Shown here piece after piece: positions 9,182-17,873 of a DNA stretch of 64,000 nt. Each line of letters begins with the position of its first letter. The stretch's first letter is position 1. Origin of the DNA: Oceanobacillus sojae (GTDB taxonomy: Bacteria > Bacillota > Bacilli > Bacillales > Amphibacillaceae); NCBI RefSeq assembly GCF_900162665.1, contig NZ_LT727812.1:1162177-1226176 (forward strand). The letters are read 5' to 3'. Under the pieces are notes generated by a model that was given only the letters and a program-made list of their open reading frames with translations, did not search any database and had not been told where the DNA came from. Made by a program: the position numbers and the translations under genes.

Positions 9182-10195
9182 TTATTCCGCATCAGCAACC
9201 TTTACAAGCTGTTTCCCAATATTCTCACCGGAAAACAGCCCCAGAAAAGCATCTGGAATAGCATGAAATCCATCATGAATGGTTTCTTCAAATTTTAATT
9301 CCCCATTAGAAACGGCTTCTTCTAATGCCTGATATGCTTCATCATAATGTTCTGCAAAGTCACCAACAAGCAGCCCCTGCATTTTCACACGGGATTTAAT
9401 AAGAAATTGCTGGACTCGAAGACCAATATCTTTCTCTCCTTCTTCTAAGTTATATGCAGAAATGGCACCACATACAGGCACACGGGCGAATACATTTAAC
9501 AGCGGCCAGACAGCATCTGAAATATCCCCGCCGACATTTTCATAATAGACATCAATTCCATCCGGGCATGTCTCTTTCAACTGTTCACTGACATTCCCTT
9601 TTTTGTATTCCACTGCAGCATTATATCCCAGAGTTTCTGTAATATACTTGGCTTTTTCCTCCGACCCGACGATTCCGACAACTCGTGCCCCAGCTTTTTT
9701 AGCCAATTGTCCTGCCACTTGCCCGACTGCTCCTGCCGCTCCGGAGACAACCACTGTTTCTCCTTCCTTCGGTTCTCCAATATGCATCATTCCAAAGTAT
9801 GCAGTAAGTGCAGGCATGCCCAATACACTAAGCGCATTGCTTGGGCTTAAACCATTTGTTCTAACCTTCCGAACCTTATCTGCTTTGACAACATTATATT
9901 CCTGAAAATCAAGATTTCCAGTCACTAAATCACCTGAAGTGAATTGATCGCTGTTTGATTTCATTACCTGGCTGACATTCCCTCCCACTAAAGGAGCCCC
10001 CACTTCAAAAGGCGCTGCATACGAAGGTGCATCAGACATTCTTCCCCGCATATATGGATCAACAGAAACATATAACGTTTTTAGTAAAACTTCATTTTCC
10101 GCCGGTTCAGCAACTTCAACTTTTTTAAATTGAAATGTATCCTTATTCGGCAATCCATTTGGCCGTTCTTGTAATACCAACTGTTCTTGTTTCAT
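9182..10195 (-). CDS. yfmJ: NADP-dependent zinc-less MDR oxidoreductase (YfmJ/CurA type)
   Basis: 337 residues, the length of B. subtilis YfmJ (about 339). It belongs to the leukotriene-B4-dehydrogenase/curcumin-reductase branch of medium-chain reductases, which reduce alpha,beta-unsaturated carbonyl compounds with NADPH and carry no zinc. Seen: DPYMRGRMSD near residue 50, and VSGAAGAVGQVAGQLAKKAG, the dinucleotide-binding glycine motif, near 150. The start at MKQEQLVLQ follows AGGAGGAAAATAGAA. A perfect 7-1-7 palindrome lies upstream at 10232-10246. Physiological substrate unknown; electrophile detoxification is the family role. Confidence 0.88.
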   Translation of the reverse strand: MKQEQLVLQERPNGLPNKDTFQFKKVEVAEPAENEVLLKTLYVSVDPYMRGRMSDAPSYAAPFEVGAPLVGGNVSQVMKSNSDQFTSGDLVTGNLDFQEYNVVKADKVRKVRTNGLSPSNALSVLGMPALTAYFGMMHIGEPKEGETVVVSGAAGAVGQVAGQLAKKAGARVVGIVGSEEKAKYITETLGYNAAVEYKKGNVSEQLKETCPDGIDVYYENVGGDISDAVWPLLNVFARVPVCGAISAYNLEEGEKDIGLRVQQFLIKSRVKMQGLLVGDFAEHYDEAYQALEEAVSNGELKFEETIHDGFHAIPDAFLGLFSGENIGKQLVKVADAE

Positions 10196-10231
10196 TTCTA
10201 TTTTCCTCCTTGATTTGCGATTGATAGAATA

Positions 10232-10246
10232 GTAATTAGTAATTAC
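10232..10246. promoter_or_regulatory. 7-1-7 palindrome upstream of the yfmJ-like gene
   Basis: GTAATTA-G-TAATTAC is a perfect inverted repeat 36 bp upstream of the yfmJ-like start. It is not the Zur sequence seen elsewhere in this window (CGTAATGATTACG). It resembles sites of MarR-type redox regulators. Binding protein unknown. Confidence 0.45.
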
Positions 10247-10409
10247 CATATTTCTCTTTTCCTTTCTATATACAAGTGTAAACATATTACATTCTCACTA
10301 TCTAAATTTTTTTCTACTCTAGGCATGCAAAAAAAACTATTATTAGGTACAATAAGAGTCCTAAACCAACTAATGATAAGAAAACATTTACAGAAAGAAG
10401 GTTATTACA

Positions 10410-11120
10410 TTGAGAACACAAAAAGTATCTCCGATGCCTTTTTTTATAGTAGGGATACTATTTTTAATTTTATTTGGCATTATTTCCTGGGGTGTGTATT
10501 TTGACAGCAGCTGGATCAGATCTTTTGATTTAACATGGATTGACTGGATCCAAGGTTCTATCTCGGAAGGTAAGACATCCTTTATTATGAAAATTACAGA
10601 GCTCGGCAATATGAAGCTGGTTATTGTATTAACGATTATTATTGCTATTGTACTATTCATTAAACGTAAGTTTGCAGAAGGATTATGGTTCGGCGGAACA
10701 ATTCTTTTTTGTGCAGCAATCGGCGGAAAAGTACTAAAGAAAATATTTGACCGTGACCGTCCTACTTTTTTGCAGCTTATTGAAAAAACTAATGAAAGCT
10801 TCCCAAGCGGACATGCCACAGCAACAACGATTTTCTATGGATTTATTGGATTAGTACTTATACTTACTGCCATTCAAATTTGGAAAAAAGTAATTATCGG
10901 CTTCATCACAGTTATATGGATTGGCTATATATTGTTTACAAGAATTTATTTAGGCGTCCACTTCCCTACTGATGTACTTGCAGGGTTTTTATATGGAACA
11001 GCTGCCGTATTCATTTCTATAGGCGTCTATTTGCTTGTTCAACAACCCCTTCGTCATCTGCTTCGAAAACTGAACCTAGTTGATAAGAGTGAGACTTTTG
11101 AAAGAGCGGAAAATTACTAA
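10410..11120 (+). CDS. PAP2 family membrane phosphatase
   Basis: 236 residues, about six membrane helices. All three phosphatidic-acid-phosphatase motifs are present: KKIFDRDRP (KX6RP), SFPSGHATA (PSGH) and TRIYLGVHFPTD (the SRX5H motif with T for S). Family members dephosphorylate undecaprenyl pyrophosphate or phosphatidylglycerol phosphate at the membrane; which applies here is unknown. The start is TTG, with AGAAGG eight bases upstream. Confidence 0.88.
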   Translation: MRTQKVSPMPFFIVGILFLILFGIISWGVYFDSSWIRSFDLTWIDWIQGSISEGKTSFIMKITELGNMKLVIVLTIIIAIVLFIKRKFAEGLWFGGTILFCAAIGGKVLKKIFDRDRPTFLQLIEKTNESFPSGHATATTIFYGFIGLVLILTAIQIWKKVIIGFITVIWIGYILFTRIYLGVHFPTDVLAGFLYGTAAVFISIGVYLLVQQPLRHLLRKLNLVDKSETFERAENY

Positions 11121-11457
11121 ATGAAGAGGTCAGAGGCACATCGAAATTACCAGACTGAAAAGCAATTAATTACATGAAATATCAATATATAAAAAGAAAA
11201 ATCCGAACTTATTTGAATTCAAAAGAATTCATCATAATAGTTCGGATTTTTTATTGGCTGAAATATTTATATTACAGCCCTTTCGAAATTTGCGGCGAAA
11301 GAACATGCAGTTCACATCTGCATATAATACGTTGTCTCTCGACTTACGCAAATCAGCTCATCGCAATATAAAGTATAGCATTGTTTTAGTTAAAACACCA
11401 TGCTGTTTTTTCTGCTTCTTATCGGACAGCTTCTCCATTACCTCATCTGTCAGACGC
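11121..11457. other. Intergenic region between the PAP2 gene and rarA
   Basis: No gene seen. It holds one copy of the dispersed hairpin repeat at 11197-11259, which probably also acts as a terminator for the PAP2 gene. The remaining sequence, up to the end of rarA, shows only short unsupported frames. Confidence 0.6.
11197..11259. repeat. Dispersed hairpin repeat, copy 1
   Basis: AAAATCCGAACT pairs with AGTTCGGATTTT around an inner GAATTC...GAATTC stem, then TTATTGGCTG. Related copies lie at 33755-33820 and 48111-48171. All three are intergenic and end in a T-run, so they may double as terminators. Confidence 0.65.
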
Positions 11458-12780
11458 TTAATGGTTTCGCTCATGCCACTCTTTAACATAGTTTAATCTA
11501 TCTTTAAATTTTTTCTCATTTCCCTGATCCGTTGGATAATAATACTGCTGTCCCTCCAATGAAGGCGGCATCGTTTTCATGGTTGTTAATTTATCCTGTT
11601 CATTATGTGAGTACTGATAACCTTTTCCATAATCCAGGTCTTTCATCAATTTTGTCGGTGCATTTCTTATTTGCAATGGCACAGGTTCATTGATAGATTC
11701 CTTTACATCTTTCTTTGCCTTCTGCCGTGCTTTATATACAGCATTTGATTTTGGCGCCAATGATAAATAAATAACTGCTTCTGTGAGGTGAACATCACAT
11801 TCTGGCATTCCGATATACCGGCATGCCTGGAATACATCAGTTGTTATTGTCAGGGCACGTGTATCAGCCAGTCCAATATCTTCACTTGCAAAGCGGATTA
11901 ATCTTCTGGCAATATATATCGGATCCTCACCTGATTCCATCATTCTTGAAAGCCAATAAATTGCAGCATCCACATCACTATTCCGCATCGATTTATGCAG
12001 CGCAGAAATAATATTATAGTGCTCTTCTCCACTTTTATCATATAGAAAAGAGGTTCGGGTAATCAGCTGTTCCAGATTAGACTCATTAATATAGAAGCCT
12101 TCAGTGCTTGTATCACTATTTAAAACAGCCATTTCCAGCGTATTTAGTGCGCTTCTTGCATCTCCATTGGAAAATTTCGCAATTGCTTCCAGACTTTGAT
12201 CTGTTATTTGTATATTCTTATCACCAAACCCGTACGGATGATTTATCGCATTCTTTAACAGGTTTACAATATCAGGCAGTTCCAGCTGGTTTAAAACAAA
12301 TACCTTGCTTCTTGATAAGAGTGCGGCATTTACTTCAAAAGACGGGTTCTCTGTTGTCGCTCCGATTAAAATAATACTGCCATTTTCTACATAAGGGAGA
12401 AAGGCATCCTGCTGTGCTTTGTTGAAACGGTGTATTTCATCAATAAAAATAATCGTTTTTTCGCCTAAATCAAGTCTTGCTTCAGCTTCTTTCATAATTA
12501 CTTTAATATCCTTGATACTGCTGTTTACAGCAGAAAGATTAATAAATTTTGATTCCGTTTTATTGGCAATAATTTCAGCTAATGTTGTTTTCCCGACTCC
12601 CGGAGGTCCCCAAAAAATGATAGAGGTAACCTGATCATTTTCAATAATCTCGCGCAAAACCTTCCCGCGGGCTAATAGATGCTGCTGACCGGAAAATTCA
12701 TCCAGTGTTTTTGGCCGGACCCGGCTCGCAAGTGGAGAATTTCTTTTATTATCCTCTGCAAAAAGTGATTCCTGCTTCAT
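11458..12780 (-). CDS. rarA: Replication-associated recombination protein RarA (MgsA)
   Basis: 440 residues, AAA+ ATPase of the RarA/MgsA/WRNIP1 family, which acts at stalled replication forks. Walker A is GPPGVGKTT (about residue 55), Walker B is IIFIDEIHRFNK. The sensor-1 region ILIGATTENPSFEVNAALLSR is split by the usual helix, and the C-terminal MgsA tetramerisation domain includes DVHLTEAVIYLSLAPKSN. B. subtilis RarA (YrvN) is slightly shorter. I start at MKQESLF because AGAGGGG precedes it by eight bases. Stands alone. Confidence 0.95.
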   Translation of the reverse strand: MKQESLFAEDNKRNSPLASRVRPKTLDEFSGQQHLLARGKVLREIIENDQVTSIIFWGPPGVGKTTLAEIIANKTESKFINLSAVNSSIKDIKVIMKEAEARLDLGEKTIIFIDEIHRFNKAQQDAFLPYVENGSIILIGATTENPSFEVNAALLSRSKVFVLNQLELPDIVNLLKNAINHPYGFGDKNIQITDQSLEAIAKFSNGDARSALNTLEMAVLNSDTSTEGFYINESNLEQLITRTSFLYDKSGEEHYNIISALHKSMRNSDVDAAIYWLSRMMESGEDPIYIARRLIRFASEDIGLADTRALTITTDVFQACRYIGMPECDVHLTEAVIYLSLAPKSNAVYKARQKAKKDVKESINEPVPLQIRNAPTKLMKDLDYGKGYQYSHNEQDKLTTMKTMPPSLEGQQYYYPTDQGNEKKFKDRLNYVKEWHERNH

Positions 12781-13521
12781 TAGGCTCACCCCTCTTTTGA
12801 ATAATCTGTATGTTAAAGTTTAAACATTGTATTCTGAGACTAAAATCCGTAGCTGTTTTAACTTGGCTTCCTTACTGAAACCAAACTATAAAAGAACGTT
12901 TGTTCCATTATAACAAAGCCTTATTCAAATGCAAAGTTATTTAAATTAAAAAAAGAATTTATAAACACCTCCACTTTCGCACCTGAAAATAAGCATCTAT
13001 ACCTTCCTATTCCAGGATGAACATGTTCTTCATTACCCTGCTTGCATTTTGTTAAATCATCTTTCTATATGAAATGGAGATTATGTATAGCCCCGCTCCG
13101 ACCAACCACTACGCTTTCCATGGGGACGGCTTCAGCTAACTTGAAAAGAAAACCGCTTTTCAAGTGGATCTTCAGCTCGCAACGTCCTGGGGTTGCGATT
13201 ACTCGCTCCATCGGAAACATTTGTACGTCGAAAGCAAAGCGGTCCGCCGTAGCGGTAGCCTTACACGTTATCTTCTTTATAAATAGCGTTTATGCTTTGT
13301 CAAGAAATAGATGAAAGGAACGATTAACACCTGTCCCCAGGATAAGCAAGTTATTTTTTTAGGTGTGCAAGTTGAGTAAACACAAAAAGAACTGGTACAA
13401 TCACAGCTCTTTTATTTTATCTTATCTTTCATCCTTAATAACTTGATAGGCTTATATATTATTAAATGCTAATTACCTTTATGTTATAATTAAATCAAAC
13501 CATTTCCAAGGAGAGTGAAAT
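12781..13521. other. Long intergenic region upstream of rarA
   Basis: No convincing gene. It carries a structured repeat at 13092-13262 and a hairpin at 13383-13417 (AAAAAGA-CTG ... CAG-TCTTTT), the latter terminator-like on both strands without an obvious gene to serve. A frame of 90 codons at 13042-13314 runs through the repeat and is rejected as coding. Confidence 0.6.
13092..13262. repeat. Structured non-coding repeat of Bacillaceae type
   Basis: This stretch is more GC-rich than its surroundings and has two good hairpins: CTTGAAAAG/CTTTTCAAG (13140-13164) and CGCAAC/GTTGCG (13178-13197). Phrases such as CGCTTTCCATGGGGACGGCTT and GGAAACATTTGTACG resemble repeats I recall from many Bacillaceae genomes. 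There is no second copy in the window, so the repeat status rests on recall. Confidence 0.5.
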
Positions 13522-13947
13522 ATGCTGTTTATACAAATCCTTTTAGTTGTTATTATACTTGCCGGAATTGTATATTTAATATTTTTACGTAAAAGAAATA
13601 AATTTGACCCGTCACAATCACGCAGAGATCCTTTCGAAGTTATTTTAGAGGCTTCGGAAATGTTTGAAAACAAAGAAAATAATGCATCGCCCATTAAATT
13701 TATGCGCGTAATGAAATATGTAAAGCAAGAAACTGGAATGGGCTTCTTCGAGTTAAAAAGATATATACAAAATTCTACATCTCCTTATCAAAAATTAGAA
13801 GATCCTGAAATCGTACAACATTTAAAAGACATGCTTCAAAAGCCTGAAAATGAACATAATGCGGTTAAATATGTACAGGATTATAGCGGGTTAAGCTTCG
13901 AAAAGTCAAAGAATTACATTGACAAATTCAAAAAGGAACTGCTGTAA
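13522..13947 (+). CDS. Second membrane-anchored L7/L12-like repeat protein
   Basis: 141 residues with the same plan as the protein at 3953-4366: an N-terminal membrane helix (about 4-22), a basic linker, then two L7/L12-CTD-like motifs, VMKYVKQETGMGFFELKRYI (63-82) and VKYVQDYSGLSFEKSKNYI (115-133). The repeats are more diverged than in the first paralogue. AAGGAGAG precedes the ATG. Function unknown. No partner genes adjoin; it is followed by a probable terminator. Confidence 0.78.
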   Translation: MLFIQILLVVIILAGIVYLIFLRKRNKFDPSQSRRDPFEVILEASEMFENKENNASPIKFMRVMKYVKQETGMGFFELKRYIQNSTSPYQKLEDPEIVQHLKDMLQKPENEHNAVKYVQDYSGLSFEKSKNYIDKFKKELL

Positions 13948-14180
13948 AAACCTTTACTTTTTTACAGCCTGTTTCAGGTCTATTTAATTTAATTTTACAA
14001 AAACACTTGACCTGAAATCGTTATCAGAAAGTACACTCAATTTAAGAAGTCAGCCTGGGACATATTTAGTATAGAATCTAAATATTATAATGAGTGTAAC
14101 TGAAAAGGGCATGATCATATAATATTCCAGTATTCTTGCTAATCCCGGGCTATTCTTATTCTGTTATTGACTTTTTCGTA

Positions 14181-14218
14181 AAACAGCAGGCATCTTGAAA
14201 ACCTGCTGTATTTTTTAT
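14181..14218. terminator. Probable bidirectional terminator
   Basis: ACAGCAGG and CCTGCTGT form an eight-bp stem followed on the plus strand by ATTTTTT. It lies between the converging L7/L12-like and lacI-type genes. Confidence 0.75.
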
Positions 14219-14224
14219 AAGCCT

Positions 14225-15184
14225 TTATACTGTCGACCTTTCAATCAATTCAGCCGAAACTTCTTTATGGGAGATTTTTTCGGATATAACCTGTTCAAAC
14301 AGAAGCTGTCCGATAGAATATAAAGGTATATCAACTGTAGTAATCCCCATTGCACGGGCTATCGGCTGATCATCAAATCCAATAACCGCCAAGTCCTCTG
14401 GTATTTTGAGTTGATATTTAGAGCTCGATGTAATTATTCCGGCCGCTACTTGATCTCCTGTAGCAAGTATAGCTGTCGGACGCTTTCGAAATGCTTCCAT
14501 CTCTTTTAAAATGCGTTCCCCGTCATCTATGCTGAGACAATTTTTAAAAATATATTTTTCGTTATAGGGCAATCCTTTCAATTTTAGAAAATCACGGTAA
14601 GCACGTTCACGCTGCCTGCTGTTCGTCCCATCCAGCCTATTTATAGAAAAACCAATTTCCCTGTGCCCATGTTCATAAAGATATTCTAAGGCTTTTATAA
14701 AGCATGCATAATGATCAATAAATGTATAACTTAATGCTGTATCTTCCCCATCTTCAAAAAGAATGATATTACCATATTGCTGATAACTTTCCACTATATC
14801 CAGGGATATTTTTCTGGAACAAATGATCAGACTGTCAATCTGCTTTAATTTTAACATCTCCAAAGCTTCTCTTTCCTGATGCTCATGATACCCGGTCTGA
14901 TAAAGCACCAATTTATATTGATGAATAGAAGCTGCCTGTGATATCCCTTGAACCAGATTTGAAAAATACGGCTGGTCAAGAAATGGCAAAACAACACCAA
15001 TTAAGTTTGTTTTGCCTTTCTTCAAATTAACCGCATTAATATTTGGAATATAACCAGTTTCTATAATTGCTTTTTTGACAGCTGCTTCCTTTTCTTCCTT
15101 TACATAAGGTTGATTATTCAGCACACGTGAAACTGTAGTAACAGATACACCGGCAGCTTTAGCAACATCGTGAATATTCGCCAT
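14225..15184 (-). CDS. LacI/GalR family transcriptional regulator
   Basis: 319 residues. The N-terminal LacI helix-turn-helix and hinge are textbook: ANIHDVAKAAGVSVTTVSRV, then LNNQPYVKEEKEAAV. The effector domain contains ATGDQVAAGI and VIGFDDQPIARAMGITTVDI. The ATG at 15184 has GGGGTGAGGAAG before it. No sugar uptake or catabolic genes are nearby, so its target is not local or is itself. The upstream phosphatase gene on the same strand is 23 bp away and may be co-transcribed. Confidence 0.9.
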   Translation of the reverse strand: MANIHDVAKAAGVSVTTVSRVLNNQPYVKEEKEAAVKKAIIETGYIPNINAVNLKKGKTNLIGVVLPFLDQPYFSNLVQGISQAASIHQYKLVLYQTGYHEHQEREALEMLKLKQIDSLIICSRKISLDIVESYQQYGNIILFEDGEDTALSYTFIDHYACFIKALEYLYEHGHREIGFSINRLDGTNSRQRERAYRDFLKLKGLPYNEKYIFKNCLSIDDGERILKEMEAFRKRPTAILATGDQVAAGIITSSSKYQLKIPEDLAVIGFDDQPIARAMGITTVDIPLYSIGQLLFEQVISEKISHKEVSAELIERSTV

Positions 15185-15207
15185 CTTCCTCACCCCAAGA
15201 TTTATGT

Positions 15208-15948
15208 TTAACCTTTTTCATTACTTATATAGGTTGTCTGATATGAATCCCCTGTAATAATTAAACAGTTTAACCTGCCGCCATAAGCACATGCCCCATC
15301 AATGTCAATCTTCTTATTACCAAAAAAAATACTATTGTCTTTGCTTCCACGAATTGATTGCGTCGGCGTATGCCCGTGAACAACAGTAAAATCGTACGGA
15401 TGATCAAACCCTAGAAATTCATGACGAATCCAGATTTTATCGTAATCAGGAGTATCCCGCCAATCATCCAATGACGGATCAATGCCTGCATGAATAAAAA
15501 GATGTTTTTCTGTTTCATAGTAATAAGGCAGGTTAGACAGGAATTCTAAGTGCTCCCTATCCTTTTCTTTGATCAGCTGCTTTGCAGAATGTAAATGTTC
15601 ATCTGCAGCATCATCTGGAAAATAGTCCTCACCAACATAAGATTCCAGCGTTGTCATTCCCCCGTTAATTAAATAACGCCGTTGTTTGTCTGGATTATTA
15701 CTAAATATAAACTCCAAAAACATTTGATCGTGGTTGCCTCTTAACGCAATGGCCCCCTCTTTTACAAGCTTCATTATGTAAGTAACCGTCTGCTTCGATT
15801 CAGGACCTCTGTCAATATAATCTCCGAGCAGAATAAGCTGGTCTTCATCCGGATTATACTCATTTAATTGCAACAGCTCTGTAAGCTCTCTATAGCACCC
15901 ATGAATGTCACTGATAGCCAGGATTCTTTTGTTTGAAATGGTAATCAC
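15208..15948 (-). CDS. PPP-family metallophosphatase
   Basis: About 246 residues with all PPP signature blocks: DIHGCYRE (GDxHG type), LLGDYIDRGPES, ALRGNHDQM and VVHGHTPT. These bind a two-metal centre. Members are serine/threonine protein phosphatases or dinucleoside tetraphosphatases (E. coli PrpA/PrpB, B. subtilis PrpE are relatives of similar size); which is uncertain. The start is unusual: the GTG at 15948 directly abuts GAGGA, whereas an ATT nine bases downstream is better spaced. Confidence 0.85.
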   Translation of the reverse strand: MITISNKRILAISDIHGCYRELTELLQLNEYNPDEDQLILLGDYIDRGPESKQTVTYIMKLVKEGAIALRGNHDQMFLEFIFSNNPDKQRRYLINGGMTTLESYVGEDYFPDDAADEHLHSAKQLIKEKDREHLEFLSNLPYYYETEKHLFIHAGIDPSLDDWRDTPDYDKIWIRHEFLGFDHPYDFTVVHGHTPTQSIRGSKDNSIFFGNKKIDIDGACAYGGRLNCLIITGDSYQTTYISNEKG

Positions 15949-16324
15949 TCCTCTTTTCTGGTAATATTGTTTTTCGCTGTTTTTCGACTATCCATTACAA
16001 CGATTGTAACATTAATAAAAATCCTATTGCTTTGGGGAATCTCCTACACTGTTAATAATACATTTTTTTAAAATAAGTTAACAAGGCGTCAAACTCCTGT
16101 ATTTGTTTGTAGAATAACAATTTGTAATTTTTCTTTATTGCGCATTGCCCACATCTTCTAATTAATGGTGTTTTTATCATTTTTGTAAAAAAGTGCGTTA
16201 ATTGAATTCTATTCTTTTTAACTATTCTATACTTTTTTTGCTGCAGCTTCTAGAATAACTGTCATCAAACACTTTTCAATCTAGAAAAATTCGTTTATAC
16301 TGCTTACAAAGGGAGGTGAAAACC
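15949..16324. other. AT-rich intergenic region
   Basis: The region separates the phosphatase gene and the coiled-coil gene, which are divergent. It is AT-rich and must hold both promoters. I see no hairpin, riboswitch or supported short gene. Confidence 0.5.
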
Positions 16325-16660
16325 ATGGAAAAAGAACCAATGTTAAAAGAAATACTGCATGCCTTAGAACTTCATTCACAACACATTGATAAAAGGTTTG
16401 AACAAATGGACTCTAAAATGGACAACATGCGTACTGACTTAGAAACAAAGATGGACAACATGCGCACTGACTTAGAAACGAAGATGGATAACATGTACAC
16501 TGATTTAGAAGCCAGAATGGACAGAGGCTTTGATCACTTAGGAAAAAAGATAGATGGGGTACGAACTGATTTAACAGAAACGCAAGATACTACCGATTTT
16601 CTTTTAAGTAAAACTGCACAGCATGAGAAAAAACTCCGCCATTATTCTGAACAGCAATAA
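16325..16660 (+). CDS. Small coiled-coil protein with 11-residue repeats
   Basis: 111 residues, highly charged, no membrane segment or signal peptide. The centre has three 11-residue units (MDNMRTDLETK, MDNMRTDLETK, MDNMYTDLEAR), preceded and followed by diverged ones (FEQMDSK; MDRGFDHLGKK; IDGVRTDLTET). The 11-residue period suggests a right-handed or straight coiled coil. In DNA the units are 33-bp tandem repeats at 16418-16516. GGGAGG is eight bases before the ATG at 16325. Function unknown. Confidence 0.72.
   Translation: MEKEPMLKEILHALELHSQHIDKRFEQMDSKMDNMRTDLETKMDNMRTDLETKMDNMYTDLEARMDRGFDHLGKKIDGVRTDLTETQDTTDFLLSKTAQHEKKLRHYSEQQ
16418..16516 (+). repeat. Three 33-bp tandem repeats inside a coding sequence
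   Basis: Units 16418-16450, 16451-16483 and 16484-16516 begin ATGGACAACATG or ATGGATAACATG. The first two differ at only a few bases and encode identical 11-mers, pointing to recent duplication. Confidence 0.85.
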
Positions 16661-16815
16661 CACCTTCCATATTATTTAATCCCAAAATGTTAAAAATCCC
16701 CTGCTGTATCATCGTTGTAATAGAGCGGGGGATGTAATTATTTACGATATATTTTTTGTCTGCTTTATCCTATAATACACTATTTTAGAAATTTATAAGA
16801 ATATTGCTGTATACA

Positions 16816-16852
16816 TAGAAAAAGAGCTATGCCGCAATAACATAACTCTTTA
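16816..16852 (-). terminator. Terminator of czrA-czcD
   Basis: On the minus strand AAAGAGTTATG pairs with CATAGCTCTTT, followed by TTTC. It begins 14 bp beyond the czcD stop. Confidence 0.78.
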
Positions 16853-16865
16853 TTTTCTATTTTTT

Positions 16866-17828
16866 CTAATGGCTATGGCCATGGTGATGCTCTGCGCCAA
16901 TGTCATAATCTGTATGACACAGAATAGAATTTTCATGTGGATGTGTATTCGTTTCCACTTGAATGGTTACGTGTCCGATCCCTTTATGCCCTAACTCGTC
17001 CTCAACTGTACGAAGCAATAATTGGCTTTCTTCCACCATCATATTCCCGTCGACAATAATATGGCAGGAAAGTGCATTTTGCCCGCTTGTAATACTCCAT
17101 ACATGCAAATCATGAATCCCCTTGATGCCTTCTACATTCTCGATAGTCCTCACAATTTCTTTCAGATCTACATGAAGCGGTGCGCCTTCCATTAAAATGT
17201 GAACGGAATCCTTTGTGACACGCCAGCCGCTGATTAAAATCAGTGCGGCAACCAGTACACTCGCTACGGTATCTGCCCACGTCCATTGAAAGAAAATCAT
17301 CAGCAGTGCTGCCACAATAGCTCCGACCGAACCAAGCAGATCACCGAGAACATGCAGGAAGGCTGCCCGCATATTCAAATTATCCTTTGTATCTCCTCCA
17401 CGAAGCATGGTAAAGGCAACAAGAATATTTACTATTAAACCAATTACAGCTATAACCAGCATACCGGAAGACGCTACTTCAGGAGGATCAAATAATCTCT
17501 GAAATGCTTCATAAAAAATAAATAATGAAACAGCAAGTAATGTGACACCATTCAAAATAGCTGCTAAAATTTCAAAGCGTTTATATCCATAGGTCTTGGC
17601 ATGATTTGCAGCTCTTTCTCCCAATATAAAAGCAACGAGAGCAATCAATAAGGATATAGAATCACTCAGCATATGGCCGGCATCTGCCAGCAGGGCCAGA
17701 CTATTTGTTAAAATCCCTCCGATTACTTCGATAATCATAAACACAGTAATAATGATAAAACTGATCACCAGTGTTTTTTTGTTAGCACCATGCGTATGAT
17801 CATGCCCATGGTGATGTCCCGCTCCCAT
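16866..17828 (-). CDS. czcD: Zinc/cadmium/cobalt efflux protein CzcD (CDF family)
   Basis: 320 residues, cation diffusion facilitator. The N-terminus is His-rich (GHHHGHDHTHG) and the C-terminus ends EHHHGHSH. Six membrane helices include the metal sites LLADAGHMLSDS (helix 2, HxxxD) and FLHVLGDLLGS (helix 5, HxxxD). The C-terminal cytoplasmic domain has LHVWSITSG. It exports Zn2+ and related ions in exchange for protons. It follows czrA by 45 bp and is surely controlled by it. Confidence 0.95.
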   Translation of the reverse strand: MGAGHHHGHDHTHGANKKTLVISFIIITVFMIIEVIGGILTNSLALLADAGHMLSDSISLLIALVAFILGERAANHAKTYGYKRFEILAAILNGVTLLAVSLFIFYEAFQRLFDPPEVASSGMLVIAVIGLIVNILVAFTMLRGGDTKDNLNMRAAFLHVLGDLLGSVGAIVAALLMIFFQWTWADTVASVLVAALILISGWRVTKDSVHILMEGAPLHVDLKEIVRTIENVEGIKGIHDLHVWSITSGQNALSCHIIVDGNMMVEESQLLLRTVEDELGHKGIGHVTIQVETNTHPHENSILCHTDYDIGAEHHHGHSH

Positions 17829-17873
17829 ACGAAAACCTCCTTTTATAAAATTAAATGAACGAATAAGTACCTG

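Noticed and set aside
13042-13314. A 90-codon frame as a gene
   Set aside because: It runs through the structured repeat, has no ribosome binding site, and its Arg/Ser/Thr-rich composition looks like translated non-coding repeat.
16418-16516. Three regular 33-bp repeats as a CRISPR array
   Set aside because: The units abut without spacers and encode an in-frame 11-residue protein repeat.
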